64,000 nucleotides of DNA. It comes from CAIRDP01 sp037138335. GTDB taxonomy: Bacteria > Bacteroidota > Bacteroidia > Bacteroidales > FEN-979. Below, piece by piece: positions 44,240-53,490 of this stretch. Both the position numbers and the translations under genes were made by a program. The notes under the pieces were generated by a model that was not told where the DNA came from, ran no database searches, and was given only the letters and a program-made list of their open reading frames with translations. The stretch covers positions 1 through 64,000 of the forward strand of contig JBAXIO010000015.1 in the NCBI GenBank assembly GCA_037138335.1, in the 5' to 3' direction. The first letter of the stretch is position 1. Each line of letters begins with the position of its first letter.

Positions 44240-44710
44240 TTGCCTGAAATACAAAACGACATCCTGGTTCTCGGGATTGGTAACCTGTTGATGAACGATG
44301 AAGGCGTGGGTATCCATGCCGTGAACAGGCTTGAAAAGGAGGGAGGCATCCCCGGGGCTGACCTTATGGACGGGGGAACAGGAGGCTTTCACCTTCTGGG
44401 CCATATTCAATCCTACAAAACCATCATTTTTATTGACGCTTCCCTGGATCATTTTCCTGCCGGGCATGTGAGGGTCCTCCATCCGCGTTTTGCTAAGGAT
44501 TTTCCAAGGCAGTTAAGCGCCCATGAGGTAGGTTTGAAAGACCTGCTGGATTCGGCCATACTCCTGGGGAATATGCCGAAACTTTACCTGGTTGCGGTTT
44601 CGGTAAAGGATTTCCAGGATATGGGCATGGACCTCTCGGCGGATGTGGAAGCGGCTATCCCTGAAGTGATGAAGTGTGTAAGGGAAATTGTTGAAGAGAT
44701 TGTTTTATAA
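44240..44710 (+). CDS. hyaD: Hydrogenase maturation endopeptidase
   Basis: The 156-aa protein begins with TTG at 44240; no in-frame ATG lies upstream. Family motifs are GIGNLLMNDEGVGIHAV (with nickel-binding Glu), LMDGGTGGFHLLGHI, FIDASLDH and LSAHEVGLKDLL (His ligand). It removes the C-terminal peptide of the large subunit after nickel insertion. Its stop overlaps hypB on the opposite strand by 6 bases. Confidence 0.9.
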   Translation: MPEIQNDILVLGIGNLLMNDEGVGIHAVNRLEKEGGIPGADLMDGGTGGFHLLGHIQSYKTIIFIDASLDHFPAGHVRVLHPRFAKDFPRQLSAHEVGLKDLLDSAILLGNMPKLYLVAVSVKDFQDMGMDLSADVEAAIPEVMKCVREIVEEIVL

Positions 44711-45601
44711 CTGCTTTTCCAGCCAGTCGTACCATTCTTTCATCCCTTCCCCTGTCTTTGCCGACATCAGGATGAACTCCAGTTTCGGGTTCAGTTGCTG
44801 AGCATATTTCTTTGCCGTTTCCACACTGAAATCAACGTAGGGCAGGAGGTCGGTTTTGTTGATGATGCACAGGTCCGACGACTGGAACATATAAGGGTAC
44901 TTTATGGGTTTGTCATCCCCCTCGGTTACACTGATCACAACCACCCTTTTCTTTTCCCCCAGGTCAAACATAGCGGGACATACAAGGTTCCCCACATTCT
45001 CGATGAACAGGATGGAATGGTTTTCGACAGCAAGCTTTTTAAGGGCTTGCTGTATCATGTTTGCATCGAGGTGGCATCCGTTTCCGGTATTGATCTGGAT
45101 CGCGGGAGCCCCCGATCTCTCTATCCTGTCGGCATCCCTCGCCGTTTGCTGATCACCCTCGATTACAAAGATCTTCCTTTTTGAGACAAGCGCCTGTATG
45201 GTTTTTTCAAGTATGCTGGTCTTGCCGGATCCCGGGGAACTTACCAGGTTCAGGCAAAGCACTTCCTTCCCTTCAAAATAACCACGGTTCCTCTCGGCCA
45301 GGCGGTTGTTTTCCGACAGGATGTCGATGTTGAGAGGGATCTCTTTTTTTTCGTGATGGCCGTGATTGTCGTGATGGCCGTGATGATCGTGATCATGGGG
45401 ATGCCCGTGATCATGAGGGTGGGAATGCTTGTGGCCATCGTGCTCATGCTCATGGTAATGTTCGTGAGCATCATGTTTATGGGTGTATGGGTGAGCGGGG
45501 CCTTCGTGTTCGTGGGAATGTTCGTGATGTTCGTGATGATTGTGATGAGGATCATGTATTTTGAAGTCATCCGGTTTTCCGCATCCGCAGGTTTCGCACA
45601 T
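44705..45601 (-). CDS. hypB: Hydrogenase nickel incorporation GTPase HypB with His-rich N-terminus
   Basis: The 298-aa protein starts MCETCGCGK, the high-affinity nickel motif CxxCGC. A region of about 70 residues with about 33 histidines follows. The GTPase part (from about residue 88) has the P-loop SSPGSGKTS, metal-switch region GNGCHLDANM, ENVGNLVCP and NKTDLLPY. It stores and delivers Ni2+ for hydrogenase assembly. The long His stretch implies nickel storage as well. It is the last gene of the hyp operon and converges on hyaD. Confidence 0.93.
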   Translation of the reverse strand: MCETCGCGKPDDFKIHDPHHNHHEHHEHSHEHEGPAHPYTHKHDAHEHYHEHEHDGHKHSHPHDHGHPHDHDHHGHHDNHGHHEKKEIPLNIDILSENNRLAERNRGYFEGKEVLCLNLVSSPGSGKTSILEKTIQALVSKRKIFVIEGDQQTARDADRIERSGAPAIQINTGNGCHLDANMIQQALKKLAVENHSILFIENVGNLVCPAMFDLGEKKRVVVISVTEGDDKPIKYPYMFQSSDLCIINKTDLLPYVDFSVETAKKYAQQLNPKLEFILMSAKTGEGMKEWYDWLEKQL

Positions 45602-45622
45602 AAGCTCTCTTTTTAATTAAAT

Positions 45623-45964
45623 TTATTCTCCAACCATTGATATCACCCTGAACTCCTGTCCGCCCCTGATCTCCGAGGGAAAAGCACCGCAGAGGGGGCA
45701 GCTGTCAAGCCTGTTTCTCATTTCGAATTCCCTTTCACAGGATTTGCAAATCCCTGTTCCCGGGCTTCGGTTCAGGAGTATTTCAGCCTTGCCGAGTATG
45801 GTCTCTTTTGTCAGGAGTTCCAGGGCCCATTGAAAAGCATCCGCTTCAACACCGCTGAGGTCGCCCACTTCAATAAGAACCTCCTGTATCCCTGACAAGC
45901 CGTTTTTCCTGGCCTCTTCAGTGACAAGATTGATTACGTCCGTTGCAAGCGACAGTTCATGCAT
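45623..45964 (-). CDS. hypA: Hydrogenase nickel chaperone HypA
   Basis: The 113-aa protein starts MHELSLATDVI, with the N-terminal Met-His-Glu that binds nickel. It has the zinc site CKSCEREFEMRNRLDSCPLC. It works with HypB to place nickel in the large subunit. It lies 12 bases after hypE. Confidence 0.93.
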   Translation of the reverse strand: MHELSLATDVINLVTEEARKNGLSGIQEVLIEVGDLSGVEADAFQWALELLTKETILGKAEILLNRSPGTGICKSCEREFEMRNRLDSCPLCGAFPSEIRGGQEFRVISMVGE

Positions 45965-45976
45965 CCTTTAAGATTT

Positions 45977-46999
45977 TCAGCAAATGCGGGGTAAAGGATC
46001 GCCTGAAAGAGAGTCGATGATGCGCTTCCCCCCTGTTTCAGTAACAAGCACCACCTTGCCGGGGTGGTCACTTACGACCTTCCCGATAATGGCGCTGTGT
46101 ATTCCAAGTTCATGTTTCCTCATGATCTTCAGGATTCGTTCAGATTCTTTTTCGGCAGCAACAATTAAAACCTTGCCTTCGTTGGCCACGTAGAGTGGGT
46201 CAAACCCGAGAAGCTCACACATGGCCTTCACGCCTTTCCCTACAGGTAATGCTGCTTCGTCAAGGCTTATCCCGAATTTCTTTGAAGCAGTAAGCTCGTT
46301 CAGTACCGTAGCAACTCCGCCCCTGGTTGGATCGCGCATGAATTTTACCGAAGTGGTATGGTCAAGCACTTCCCCGATCAGGTGGTTGAGGCTGGCACAA
46401 TCAGAGACAACAGGAGTTTTAAAGTTGAACGATTCCCTGGCATTCATTACAGCCATGCCATGCTCGCCAATGGGCCCGTTGATCAGTATGAGGTCGCCGG
46501 GTTTAATGCTCCTGAATTTTCCTGCAAGCCGCTTTGCCTTGTTTATCCTTCCGATACCTGCCGTATTGATAAAGAGTTTATCGCATTTGCCTTTGTTGAC
46601 GACTTTGGTATCACCGGTAACAATAAGCACTCCTGCTTTTTTTGCCTCGGCAGCAAGAGAAATCACTATGGTTTCGAGATCCTTCATGGGATAGCCTTCC
46701 TCTATGATGAAGGAAACGCTTATAAACATAGGCTTTGCACCGGAAACAGAGAGGTCGTTCACGGTCCCGCAAACAGCAAGTTTCCCTATATTGCCTCCCG
46801 GGAAGAACAGGGGATCGATCACGAATGAATCTGTTGTAAACGCAATCTCTTCTGAGCCGGGAGTCAGGATAGCCGAATCGCTTTGCTGTTTCAGTATCTT
46901 ATTCCCGAAATGTTTAACAAACAAACCGGTGATCAGCTCGTGCATTTTAAGTCCCCCGTTGCCATGGCTCAGCAGTACTTTCTCTTCTTTCCGGTTCAT
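45977..46999 (-). CDS. hypE: Hydrogenase maturation protein HypE
   Basis: The 340-aa protein has the N-terminal PurM-like pattern LLSHGNGGLKMHELI and the ATP-site region ITGDTKVV. It ends in PRIC, whose Cys receives the carbamoyl group that becomes the cyanide ligand of the Fe site. Its start overlaps hypD by 4 bases. Confidence 0.93.
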   Translation of the reverse strand: MNRKEEKVLLSHGNGGLKMHELITGLFVKHFGNKILKQQSDSAILTPGSEEIAFTTDSFVIDPLFFPGGNIGKLAVCGTVNDLSVSGAKPMFISVSFIIEEGYPMKDLETIVISLAAEAKKAGVLIVTGDTKVVNKGKCDKLFINTAGIGRINKAKRLAGKFRSIKPGDLILINGPIGEHGMAVMNARESFNFKTPVVSDCASLNHLIGEVLDHTTSVKFMRDPTRGGVATVLNELTASKKFGISLDEAALPVGKGVKAMCELLGFDPLYVANEGKVLIVAAEKESERILKIMRKHELGIHSAIIGKVVSDHPGKVVLVTETGGKRIIDSLSGDPLPRIC

Positions 47000-48075
47000 A
47001 AGCGGTATTTATAATAGGTTGAACAGGTTCCTTCTCCTGAGACCATGCATGCCCCTACCGGGTCGGCAGGCGTGCATTTCTTTCCAAACAGCCTGCAGTC
47101 ATGAGGTGTTTTCAGTCCCCTCAGTATCATCCCGCATATACACCCTTTTGGTTCAGGGGCAACAGGAACATCAAGGGGGTACAAATGTTCCGTATCAAAA
47201 TCGGAAAAGCCCGGCCGTATTTTTAATCCGCTTAGCGGTATCATTCCAAGCCCCCTCCATCTGTCATCCTTCAGCTCGAATACCTTTTTCAGCAGCTTTT
47301 GAGCGATGGGGTTCCCTTTCTCCTGCACCACTCTCTGGTACTGGATCTCGATTTTAGGCTTCCCGGCTTCAACCTGTGATATTAGCATCAGTATAGCCTG
47401 CATCAGATCGACCGGCTCAAAGCCTGCTACAACCACTCCGAGCCCGAATGACACAGGCAGGTCCTTGTAAATCGAGGTTCCCGTGATGGCGGTGACATGG
47501 CCCGGGGCTATGAAGCCGTTGATTTTTACCCCTTCAATTACAAGCGCTTTCATGACCGGTGGCATCACTTTATGGGCGCTCAATACCGAGAAATTACGGA
47601 TCTTTCTTTTTTTCGCTTCAACAATGGCAGCAGCCGTAAGCGGGGCCGTGGTCTCAAAACCTATACCGAGAAAAATTACCTTGTTGCCGGGGTGCTTCAA
47701 TGCGATTTCAAGAGATTCAAGTACTGAGTATACAATGCGGATGTCATATCCCGAAGCCTTTTCTTTCTCCAGGGAGGAGGCGGATCCGGGCACCCGTATC
47801 AGGTCTCCATAGGTCGTGATGATCGCCCCAGGCATCCTGGCATAAGCAATAGCCGTGTCGATGAAATGCTGGCCCGAAACGCAGACCGGGCATCCCGGTC
47901 CCGACAAAAGGTGTATGTTCGGCGGGAGAAGCGAAAGAAGGCCGAACCTGTGAATTGCCATGGTATGGCCCCCGCAGACCTCCATCAGAGAGATCTCCTT
48001 TTTGGAAATCCTTTTAATTTCTTCGGAGATCCCTGTTATAAGCTCCTTTTTCCTGTATTCGTCAATGTACTTCAT
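46996..48075 (-). CDS. hypD: Hydrogenase maturation protein HypD
   Basis: The 359-aa protein has the family blocks LMEVCGGHTMAIHRFGL, LLSGPGCPVCV, GFETTAPLTAAAIV, GFIAPGHVTAITG and the C-terminal [4Fe-4S] region CICGMILRGLKTPHDC. It is the scaffold, with HypC, on which Fe(CN)2CO is assembled. Confidence 0.95.
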   Translation of the reverse strand: MKYIDEYRKKELITGISEEIKRISKKEISLMEVCGGHTMAIHRFGLLSLLPPNIHLLSGPGCPVCVSGQHFIDTAIAYARMPGAIITTYGDLIRVPGSASSLEKEKASGYDIRIVYSVLESLEIALKHPGNKVIFLGIGFETTAPLTAAAIVEAKKRKIRNFSVLSAHKVMPPVMKALVIEGVKINGFIAPGHVTAITGTSIYKDLPVSFGLGVVVAGFEPVDLMQAILMLISQVEAGKPKIEIQYQRVVQEKGNPIAQKLLKKVFELKDDRWRGLGMIPLSGLKIRPGFSDFDTEHLYPLDVPVAPEPKGCICGMILRGLKTPHDCRLFGKKCTPADPVGACMVSGEGTCSTYYKYRL

Positions 48076-48079
48076 GAAC

Positions 48080-48304
48080 TTATCCGGGTCTGGATCTTTC
48101 TTCTTCGACTAATAACCTCATCGTTTCCTTCGCTTCTTCCTCATCCACTTTCTGGATGGCAAAGCCGGCATGCAGCATCACATAATCCCCTGCTTTTACA
48201 TCTTCGAGAAGCAAAAGGCTTGCATGATATTCAGTGTCTTCAATCATCACAAGGGCCGTGGCCCCTTCAACACGTATTACTTTCGCAGGTATGGCTAAAC
48301 ACAT
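48080..48304 (-). CDS. hypC: Hydrogenase assembly chaperone HypC
   Basis: The 74-aa protein starts MCLAIPAKVI, with the catalytic N-terminal Cys2, and contains AGDYVMLHAGFAIQKVDEEE. It carries the Fe(CN)2CO unit from HypD to the large subunit. Its start overlaps the hypF stop by 10 bases. Confidence 0.95.
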   Translation of the reverse strand: MCLAIPAKVIRVEGATALVMIEDTEYHASLLLLEDVKAGDYVMLHAGFAIQKVDEEEAKETMRLLVEEERSRPG

Positions 48305-50577
48305 TTCATTTCCCTCCTTTTTGCCGCAACCGCCAATTGCCCAAGGGCAATTCCACCGTCATTGGACGGTACGGCAGCATGTGAAAATACCTCAAAATTA
48401 TTATACATCAAAAGGGCAACAGCCCCTTCCAGCAGGTATTTGTTCTGGAAAACTCCCCCCGAAAGCACGACCTTGTTGATCCCTTCGCGCAGGCGGATCC
48501 CGTTTACAGTTTCAAAGATAATGGAAGTTATAGTATTGTGGAACTTCGATGCGATAATTGATTTACCGAGGCCCTGAACGATATCGTCAACAATGCCGCG
48601 AAGAACTTCATCCATGACGATCACTTCTCCTGCCTTCCATTTGTAAGTTTCTTTGCATCCGGGCACAACAAGTGACTCAAGCAGCATGGGCCCCTGTGAG
48701 GGGAAAGCGGCGACCTGGCATATCCCGAGAAGGGAGGCAACAGCATCAAAAAACCTTCCTGCACCTGAAGTCAGGGGGCAGTTGATCTTTCGCTCCATCA
48801 TGCTGATCAGCATAGTTACATTTTCAGCCTTGGTCTGGCGATGCAAGGGGAGGTCCATCTTCAGGAACTCTTTTCCATATACCTTGTACAGCCAGGAAAC
48901 AGCCATCCTCCAGGGTTCTTCGCTTGCACTGTCGCCCCCTGGAAGCGGAAGGTATTCAAAATGGCATACCCTGTTGTATTCATTAAGGTTGCATACCAGG
49001 AATTCAGATCCCCATATGTTACCGTCATCACCCAAACCGGTTCCGTCGAATGCAACGCCTATTACCTTTTCGTCGAGCTTGTTCTCGGCCATGCAGGAGG
49101 TGATATGGGCGTGATGATGTTGTATGCTGATGACGGGCAGGTTCCCAAAACCCGCTGCCGTTCTGGTGGAAATATAATCGGGATGCAGGTCAACAGCCAG
49201 CAGGGCAGGTTTGACGCGGAAGAGCTTAATGAAACGGTCCAGTGTCTGCTCGTAGAACAAGGTTGTTTCCAGCCCCCTGAGGTCGCCGATATGCTGGCTG
49301 AGGAAGGCTTTGTTCCCCTTTCCCACGCAGAAACAATTCGAAAGTTCTGCCCCGAATGCCAGGATCCCTTCCGTGTCAAATGCTGTGCGCACAGGTGAAG
49401 GCACATAGCCGCGTGAGCGCCTTAAGACCCTTTCCTTTCCGCTTATGATCCTGACCACCGAATCATCGGTGCGGTTGAAAATATCCCGGTTATGAAGCAG
49501 CACCGCATCGGTGCATGAAGCGAATTGTTGCAGGGCTTCCTCATTGCCGATAAGTATGGGCTCGCTGCTGAAGTTGCCGCTGGTTAGTACTATGGCGGTG
49601 GTTTTGAGCTTTCTGAACAGCTGGTGATGAAAGGGCAGATAGGGAAGCATGATGCCAAGCAGGTTCAGGCCCGAATTAATATTTGAGGCAAGACGCTTGC
49701 CTCCCTCAGGTTCATTAACATCCAGGAGTACTATGGGCCGCCTCCATGAAGTAAGCGAAGTTTCTTCGGTGGGGTTGATGTTAGCAAACTCACGGGCCGT
49801 CTCAAGGTCGCGGAACATAACTGCAAAGGGTTTCTCCTCCCGGTTCTTCAACACCCTAAGTTTCGAAACGGCTGCTTCGCTAAAGGCATCGCAGGCCAGG
49901 TGCATCCCGCCCAGTCCTTTTACTGCAACGATACCTGATCGGTCAATACAATCAGCCACAGTGTTAATGATGTCATTGATCCCTGTTCCTGTGCGCTCAA
50001 GTCCCCGGTATAGCTCATACACGGGTCCGCAAACAGCACAGGCCACGGGTTGTGCATGGAAGCGGCGGTCGGTAACCTCTTCATATTCCTTCCTGCAGGC
50101 GGGGCACATTGTGAACGGAGCCATGGTGGTTTTCGCCCTGTCGTAAGGAAGATCGCTGATTATCGTGAAACGTGGTCCGCAGTTGGTACAATTTACAAAG
50201 GAATAATCCAGTCGGTTCCCTTCACGTTCAATATCTTCAAGGCATTCACTGCAAACCGCAATATCGGGGCTGATCTCGGTGATTTCATCCGAAACATCAT
50301 TGCTTTTTAAGATCTGAAATCCCCTGAACTTTTCTGCTTTAGTTTCTTCGGTAATTATATTCTGAATGATGGCAGCCGGGGGAGCCTCCTGAGCCAGGGA
50401 ATGCATGAACCCCTCAATATTCAAAAGATCCCCGCTGATACAAATACGAACATCCCGGTTGGTATTCAGGACCCATCCTGCAAGGTTATGCCTGAGTGCG
50501 ATACGGTAAATAAAAGGGCGGAATCCAACTCCCTGTACCAGGCCGGTGACGGTGATCAGAAGTGTTTGTTCAGGCAT
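48295..50577 (-). CDS. hypF: Carbamoyltransferase HypF
   Basis: The 760-aa protein has four parts: acylphosphatase (GLVQGVGFRPFIYRIA, residues 1 to about 90), two zinc fingers (CSECLEDI, NCTNCGPRF, CPACRKEY, ACAVCGP), a YrdC-like domain (about 200-380, GLGGMHLACDAF) and a Kae1-like domain (HHHAHITSCMAEN, GVAFDGTGLGDDGNIWG). It makes the carbamoyl group for the HypE cysteine from carbamoyl phosphate. First gene of the hyp operon, it diverges from the metal transporter gene. Confidence 0.95.
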   Translation of the reverse strand: MPEQTLLITVTGLVQGVGFRPFIYRIALRHNLAGWVLNTNRDVRICISGDLLNIEGFMHSLAQEAPPAAIIQNIITEETKAEKFRGFQILKSNDVSDEITEISPDIAVCSECLEDIEREGNRLDYSFVNCTNCGPRFTIISDLPYDRAKTTMAPFTMCPACRKEYEEVTDRRFHAQPVACAVCGPVYELYRGLERTGTGINDIINTVADCIDRSGIVAVKGLGGMHLACDAFSEAAVSKLRVLKNREEKPFAVMFRDLETAREFANINPTEETSLTSWRRPIVLLDVNEPEGGKRLASNINSGLNLLGIMLPYLPFHHQLFRKLKTTAIVLTSGNFSSEPILIGNEEALQQFASCTDAVLLHNRDIFNRTDDSVVRIISGKERVLRRSRGYVPSPVRTAFDTEGILAFGAELSNCFCVGKGNKAFLSQHIGDLRGLETTLFYEQTLDRFIKLFRVKPALLAVDLHPDYISTRTAAGFGNLPVISIQHHHAHITSCMAENKLDEKVIGVAFDGTGLGDDGNIWGSEFLVCNLNEYNRVCHFEYLPLPGGDSASEEPWRMAVSWLYKVYGKEFLKMDLPLHRQTKAENVTMLISMMERKINCPLTSGAGRFFDAVASLLGICQVAAFPSQGPMLLESLVVPGCKETYKWKAGEVIVMDEVLRGIVDDIVQGLGKSIIASKFHNTITSIIFETVNGIRLREGINKVVLSGGVFQNKYLLEGAVALLMYNNFEVFSHAAVPSNDGGIALGQLAVAAKRREMKCV

Positions 50578-50643
50578 CCGGATAAATCATATTCAGAAAT
50601 GTAAAATTATATATATTTATATTTTTTTTGACAAAATTCTTAT

Positions 50644-51372
50644 ATGCTGACATTCCTGACAGGCTTTATTGCCAGTATTGCCCATGTTGTTACAGGCCCC
50701 GATCATCTTGCAGCTGTCACTCCTCTTGCCATCGACAGCCGCAAAAAATCATGGATGATTGGATTTTCCTGGGGGTTGGGGCATACCATAGGGATGCTGC
50801 TGATAGGCTTGTTATTTATCCTTTTTAAGCAATACCTCCCAGTGGAAGCGATCTCGAAACACAGTGATACCGTGATCGGGGTTTTGCTTATAGGAATTGG
50901 AAGCTGGGCCATCCTGAGGACTTACCTTCACCACTCCCATGGGAACCGGCCTCATTCGCATTTCCATACCAGGCCTTTTTTATATGCGCATATTCATAAA
51001 CACACCCATTCACATGGTGAAGGCCACCAGGAAAGCCGCAACGGTGATCATGACCATCAGCATACGGGCACTGTCAGGCAAAATACTTTTACTGCTCTTT
51101 TTATCGGTATCATCCATGGTTTTGCAGGCTTCAGCCATTTGTTCGCCCTGCTGCCTTCCCTCGCACTCCCCACAGTCATTGCTTCAGTGATCTATGTTTC
51201 GGCATTTGCAGCAGGCACCATCCTCACCATGGTATTGTTCGCCCTGATCCTCGGAGCAGTGGCTTATAAAGCTGCAGCAGAAAACAGGCAGAGATTTTTA
51301 AAGTGGTTTACTCTTACAGGGGGTTTCCTGGCGATATGTATCGGGATTTTATGGATCATCCACCCTGTTTGA
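50644..51372 (+). CDS. UreH/NicO-like membrane protein with His-rich loop, probable nickel transporter
   Basis: The 242-aa protein has about six helices. Helix 1 carries HVVTGPDHLAAV and helix 2 GLGHTIGMLLIG, as in UreH/NicO-like metal transporters. Between helices 3 and 4 (about residues 97-135) is a loop with many histidines (HHSHG, HSHFH, HIHKHTHSH, HDHQH). It starts 67 bases from hypF on the opposite strand, so nickel supply to the hydrogenase is likely. The metal is inferred, not shown. Confidence 0.78.
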   Translation: MLTFLTGFIASIAHVVTGPDHLAAVTPLAIDSRKKSWMIGFSWGLGHTIGMLLIGLLFILFKQYLPVEAISKHSDTVIGVLLIGIGSWAILRTYLHHSHGNRPHSHFHTRPFLYAHIHKHTHSHGEGHQESRNGDHDHQHTGTVRQNTFTALFIGIIHGFAGFSHLFALLPSLALPTVIASVIYVSAFAAGTILTMVLFALILGAVAYKAAAENRQRFLKWFTLTGGFLAICIGILWIIHPV

Positions 51373-51433
51373 TAGTGGGTTACTGATGAAGCCTTCCCTT
51401 AAATCAAGGTCAATAACCTGAATTAACCTGGTG

Positions 51434-52624
51434 TTACAGTATGAATGCCAGGAAAAGTCCGGCGGTCACCGCGCTGCCTATGATCCCAGCAATATTCGGG
51501 GCCATGGCATGGCTGATGAGGTGGTTGGTTGAATCCTCTTTTTGTCCCATCTCATGTGCAATCCTTGCCGAATCGGGCACGGCAGCCACGCCGGCGGCGC
51601 CTATCAGCGGATTGATCTGGTTTTCTTTCTTAAGGAAAATGTTCATGACCTTGGCGAATATGATACCGCCTGCAGTTGCGACCATGAATGACAATGCGCC
51701 AAGCACGAAAATAAGTATGGATTCCCATTTCAGGAAGACATCCGCCTGCGTAGAAGCTCCCACGGTAATCCCGATAAGGATGACAAGGATGTCGATCATG
51801 ACTGTTGAAACCGTACCGGCCAGTTGTTTGGTAAGGCCTGATTCTTTGAGAATATTCCCGAAGAAGAACATGCCTAGAAGAGGCAGTGAAGCAGGGGCTA
51901 CAAAAGCGGTGAGGAGGAGGAATACAAGCGGGAAAGCGATCTTTTCATTCCGGCTCACGGTGCGCTGTGGCTTCATCCTGATAAGCCTTTCCTTTTTTGT
52001 AGTGAGGAGTTTCATGATGGGCGGCTGGATCACCGGAACCAGGGCCATATAAAGGTAGGCTGCGATGGCTACAGGGCCGATAAGCCCCTGAACTTTTGCA
52101 GCCGCGGGCAGGTTGCCTAATCCGGCAGCAAGCTGTGAGGTCAGAAAGATAGCCGTGTTCCCGTCGGCCCCGCCGATGATGGCAATGGATGCAGAATGTG
52201 CAATCGGGAAACCGAGGATGATGGCTCCGAGAAAAGTCACCAGTATGCCTACCTGTGCCGCAGCCCCGAGGATGATGAGCTTTGGATTGGCGATCATGGG
52301 GGAAAGGTCGACCATTGCGCCAAGCCCTAGAAAGATAAGTGCCGGATATATGCCCTTCAGCACGCCAAAAAATAAGTAATGAAGGATGCTTCCTTCGGCA
52401 TATATCCCGAGAGGATAGGGGGTTGAATGCATGAAAGGGATGTTCCCGATCACGATACCTACGGCCAGGGGGATCAGCAATATGGGTTTGAGGTTGAATT
52501 TGATGGCAAGCACGATCAGCGATATACCCACCAGTATCATGATGCCGTTGTCCCAGTATAAATTTGAGAACCCGGTATCGGCCCAGATGCCCTGGAACAA
52601 ATTATTTATAAGGAGGAGTTTCAT
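51434..52624 (-). CDS. Sodium-pumping decarboxylase beta subunit (OadB/MmdB/GcdB type)
   Basis: The 396-aa, nine-helix protein has LGLGAMVDLSPMIANPKLII, the sodium-site region IGGADGNTAIFLTSQLA (DGN here, DGP in most), GVAAVPDSARIAHEMGQKED and HAMAPNIAGIIGSAV. It decarboxylates carboxybiotin and couples this to Na+ export. It is the fourth gene of the operon, 12 bases after the biotin carrier. Confidence 0.92.
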   Translation of the reverse strand: MKLLLINNLFQGIWADTGFSNLYWDNGIMILVGISLIVLAIKFNLKPILLIPLAVGIVIGNIPFMHSTPYPLGIYAEGSILHYLFFGVLKGIYPALIFLGLGAMVDLSPMIANPKLIILGAAAQVGILVTFLGAIILGFPIAHSASIAIIGGADGNTAIFLTSQLAAGLGNLPAAAKVQGLIGPVAIAAYLYMALVPVIQPPIMKLLTTKKERLIRMKPQRTVSRNEKIAFPLVFLLLTAFVAPASLPLLGMFFFGNILKESGLTKQLAGTVSTVMIDILVILIGITVGASTQADVFLKWESILIFVLGALSFMVATAGGIIFAKVMNIFLKKENQINPLIGAAGVAAVPDSARIAHEMGQKEDSTNHLISHAMAPNIAGIIGSAVTAGLFLAFIL

Positions 52625-52636
52625 AGCTGTTCGCCT

Positions 52637-53068
52637 TTATTCTATTTCCACTAATACGTCGTTCTGGGCAACGGTCTGTCCGGGTTTTACATTGACCAGC
52701 CTGATCGTGCCGTCTTTTTCCGAAAGGACGTTGTTCTCCATCTTCATGGCTTCCATCGTAAGCAGTTTCTGTCCCATGGCTACTTTGTCGCCCGGCTTGA
52801 CAAGGACCGTGATGATGGTTCCCGGCAGGGGGGCTTTGATGGCCATATTGCTGGTCTGGGACTGCGTTTTCGGGATCCTTGCTTCCCTGGGGGATGGCTT
52901 GGGCGGCTCGGCGCGGACCAGGGTCGGTGTTTTCGTGAGTTTGAGTTCACGCTGTACTTCCACATTGTATAGCGTTCCGTTCACTTCCACTTTGGCCGTG
53001 TTCTCTTCAAATCCGAGGATGTCAACCTCGTAGTTGTTCCCGTTGATCGTGAATGAAAACTTTTTCAT
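52637..53068 (-). CDS. Biotin carboxyl carrier protein of the decarboxylase
   Basis: The 143-aa protein has an N-terminal beta region, a Pro-rich linker (about 48-73) and a biotinyl domain. Lys109 in EAMKMEN is the biotin-attachment site. It carries CO2 from the carboxyltransferase to the beta subunit. As the only biotin carrier in the cluster, it may serve both carboxyltransferases nearby. Confidence 0.92.
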   Translation of the reverse strand: MKKFSFTINGNNYEVDILGFEENTAKVEVNGTLYNVEVQRELKLTKTPTLVRAEPPKPSPREARIPKTQSQTSNMAIKAPLPGTIITVLVKPGDKVAMGQKLLTMEAMKMENNVLSEKDGTIRLVNVKPGQTVAQNDVLVEIE

Positions 53069-53104
53069 ATCGTGAATTCTATATTTTCAAATTTCGCTAT
53101 TTCT

Positions 53105-53476
53105 CTACCAGTGTTTCATCACATTAAAAATGTTGTAGAACTTGGAACTCCAGGGGGAATATGTACGTGACACCTTCTTGATGGTCATCACATATTTTTC
53201 CTGGTCGTGCAGCTCTGAAAAGAAAAGATAAAGGGCTGCTGCAATAGCCGCATTTTCCTCTCCCGTCATCACCACTTTTAACGGAGCGGCCGCTGCAGGG
53301 GGTGTTTCCTTCTTCAGCCTCCTTGTCCTCATGTAGTCGCGGATTGCGTGAAATCGCACCATCAGGAAGGCCATGGCCGAAAGGGTTAGAAGTACGATGC
53401 AATACCCGAGTATGGTAAGGATGAGGGTCTGGCTGCCAATAAGCGTCGGATCGAATGCAATAAACAGGGTTCTCAT
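53105..53476 (-). CDS. OadG-like gamma subunit of the sodium-pumping decarboxylase
   Basis: The 123-aa protein has one membrane helix (about 19-43, ILGYCIVLLTLSAMAFLMV), a charged Pro/Ala linker and a soluble end with EENAAIAAALYLFF and the motif YSPWSSKFYNIF. That pattern matches the OadG family of Bacteroidota. It holds the complex together at the membrane. Confidence 0.82.
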   Translation of the reverse strand: MRTLFIAFDPTLIGSQTLILTILGYCIVLLTLSAMAFLMVRFHAIRDYMRTRRLKKETPPAAAAPLKVVMTGEENAAIAAALYLFFSELHDQEKYVMTIKKVSRTYSPWSSKFYNIFNVMKHW

Positions 53477-53490
53477 AAGGCTTGTGATGA

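Noticed and set aside
45250..45616. Open frames on both strands over the His-rich part of hypB
   Set aside because: They arise from the CAC/CAT repeats that encode histidine. Their products are low-complexity Met/Ile/Thr or Val strings with no family match.
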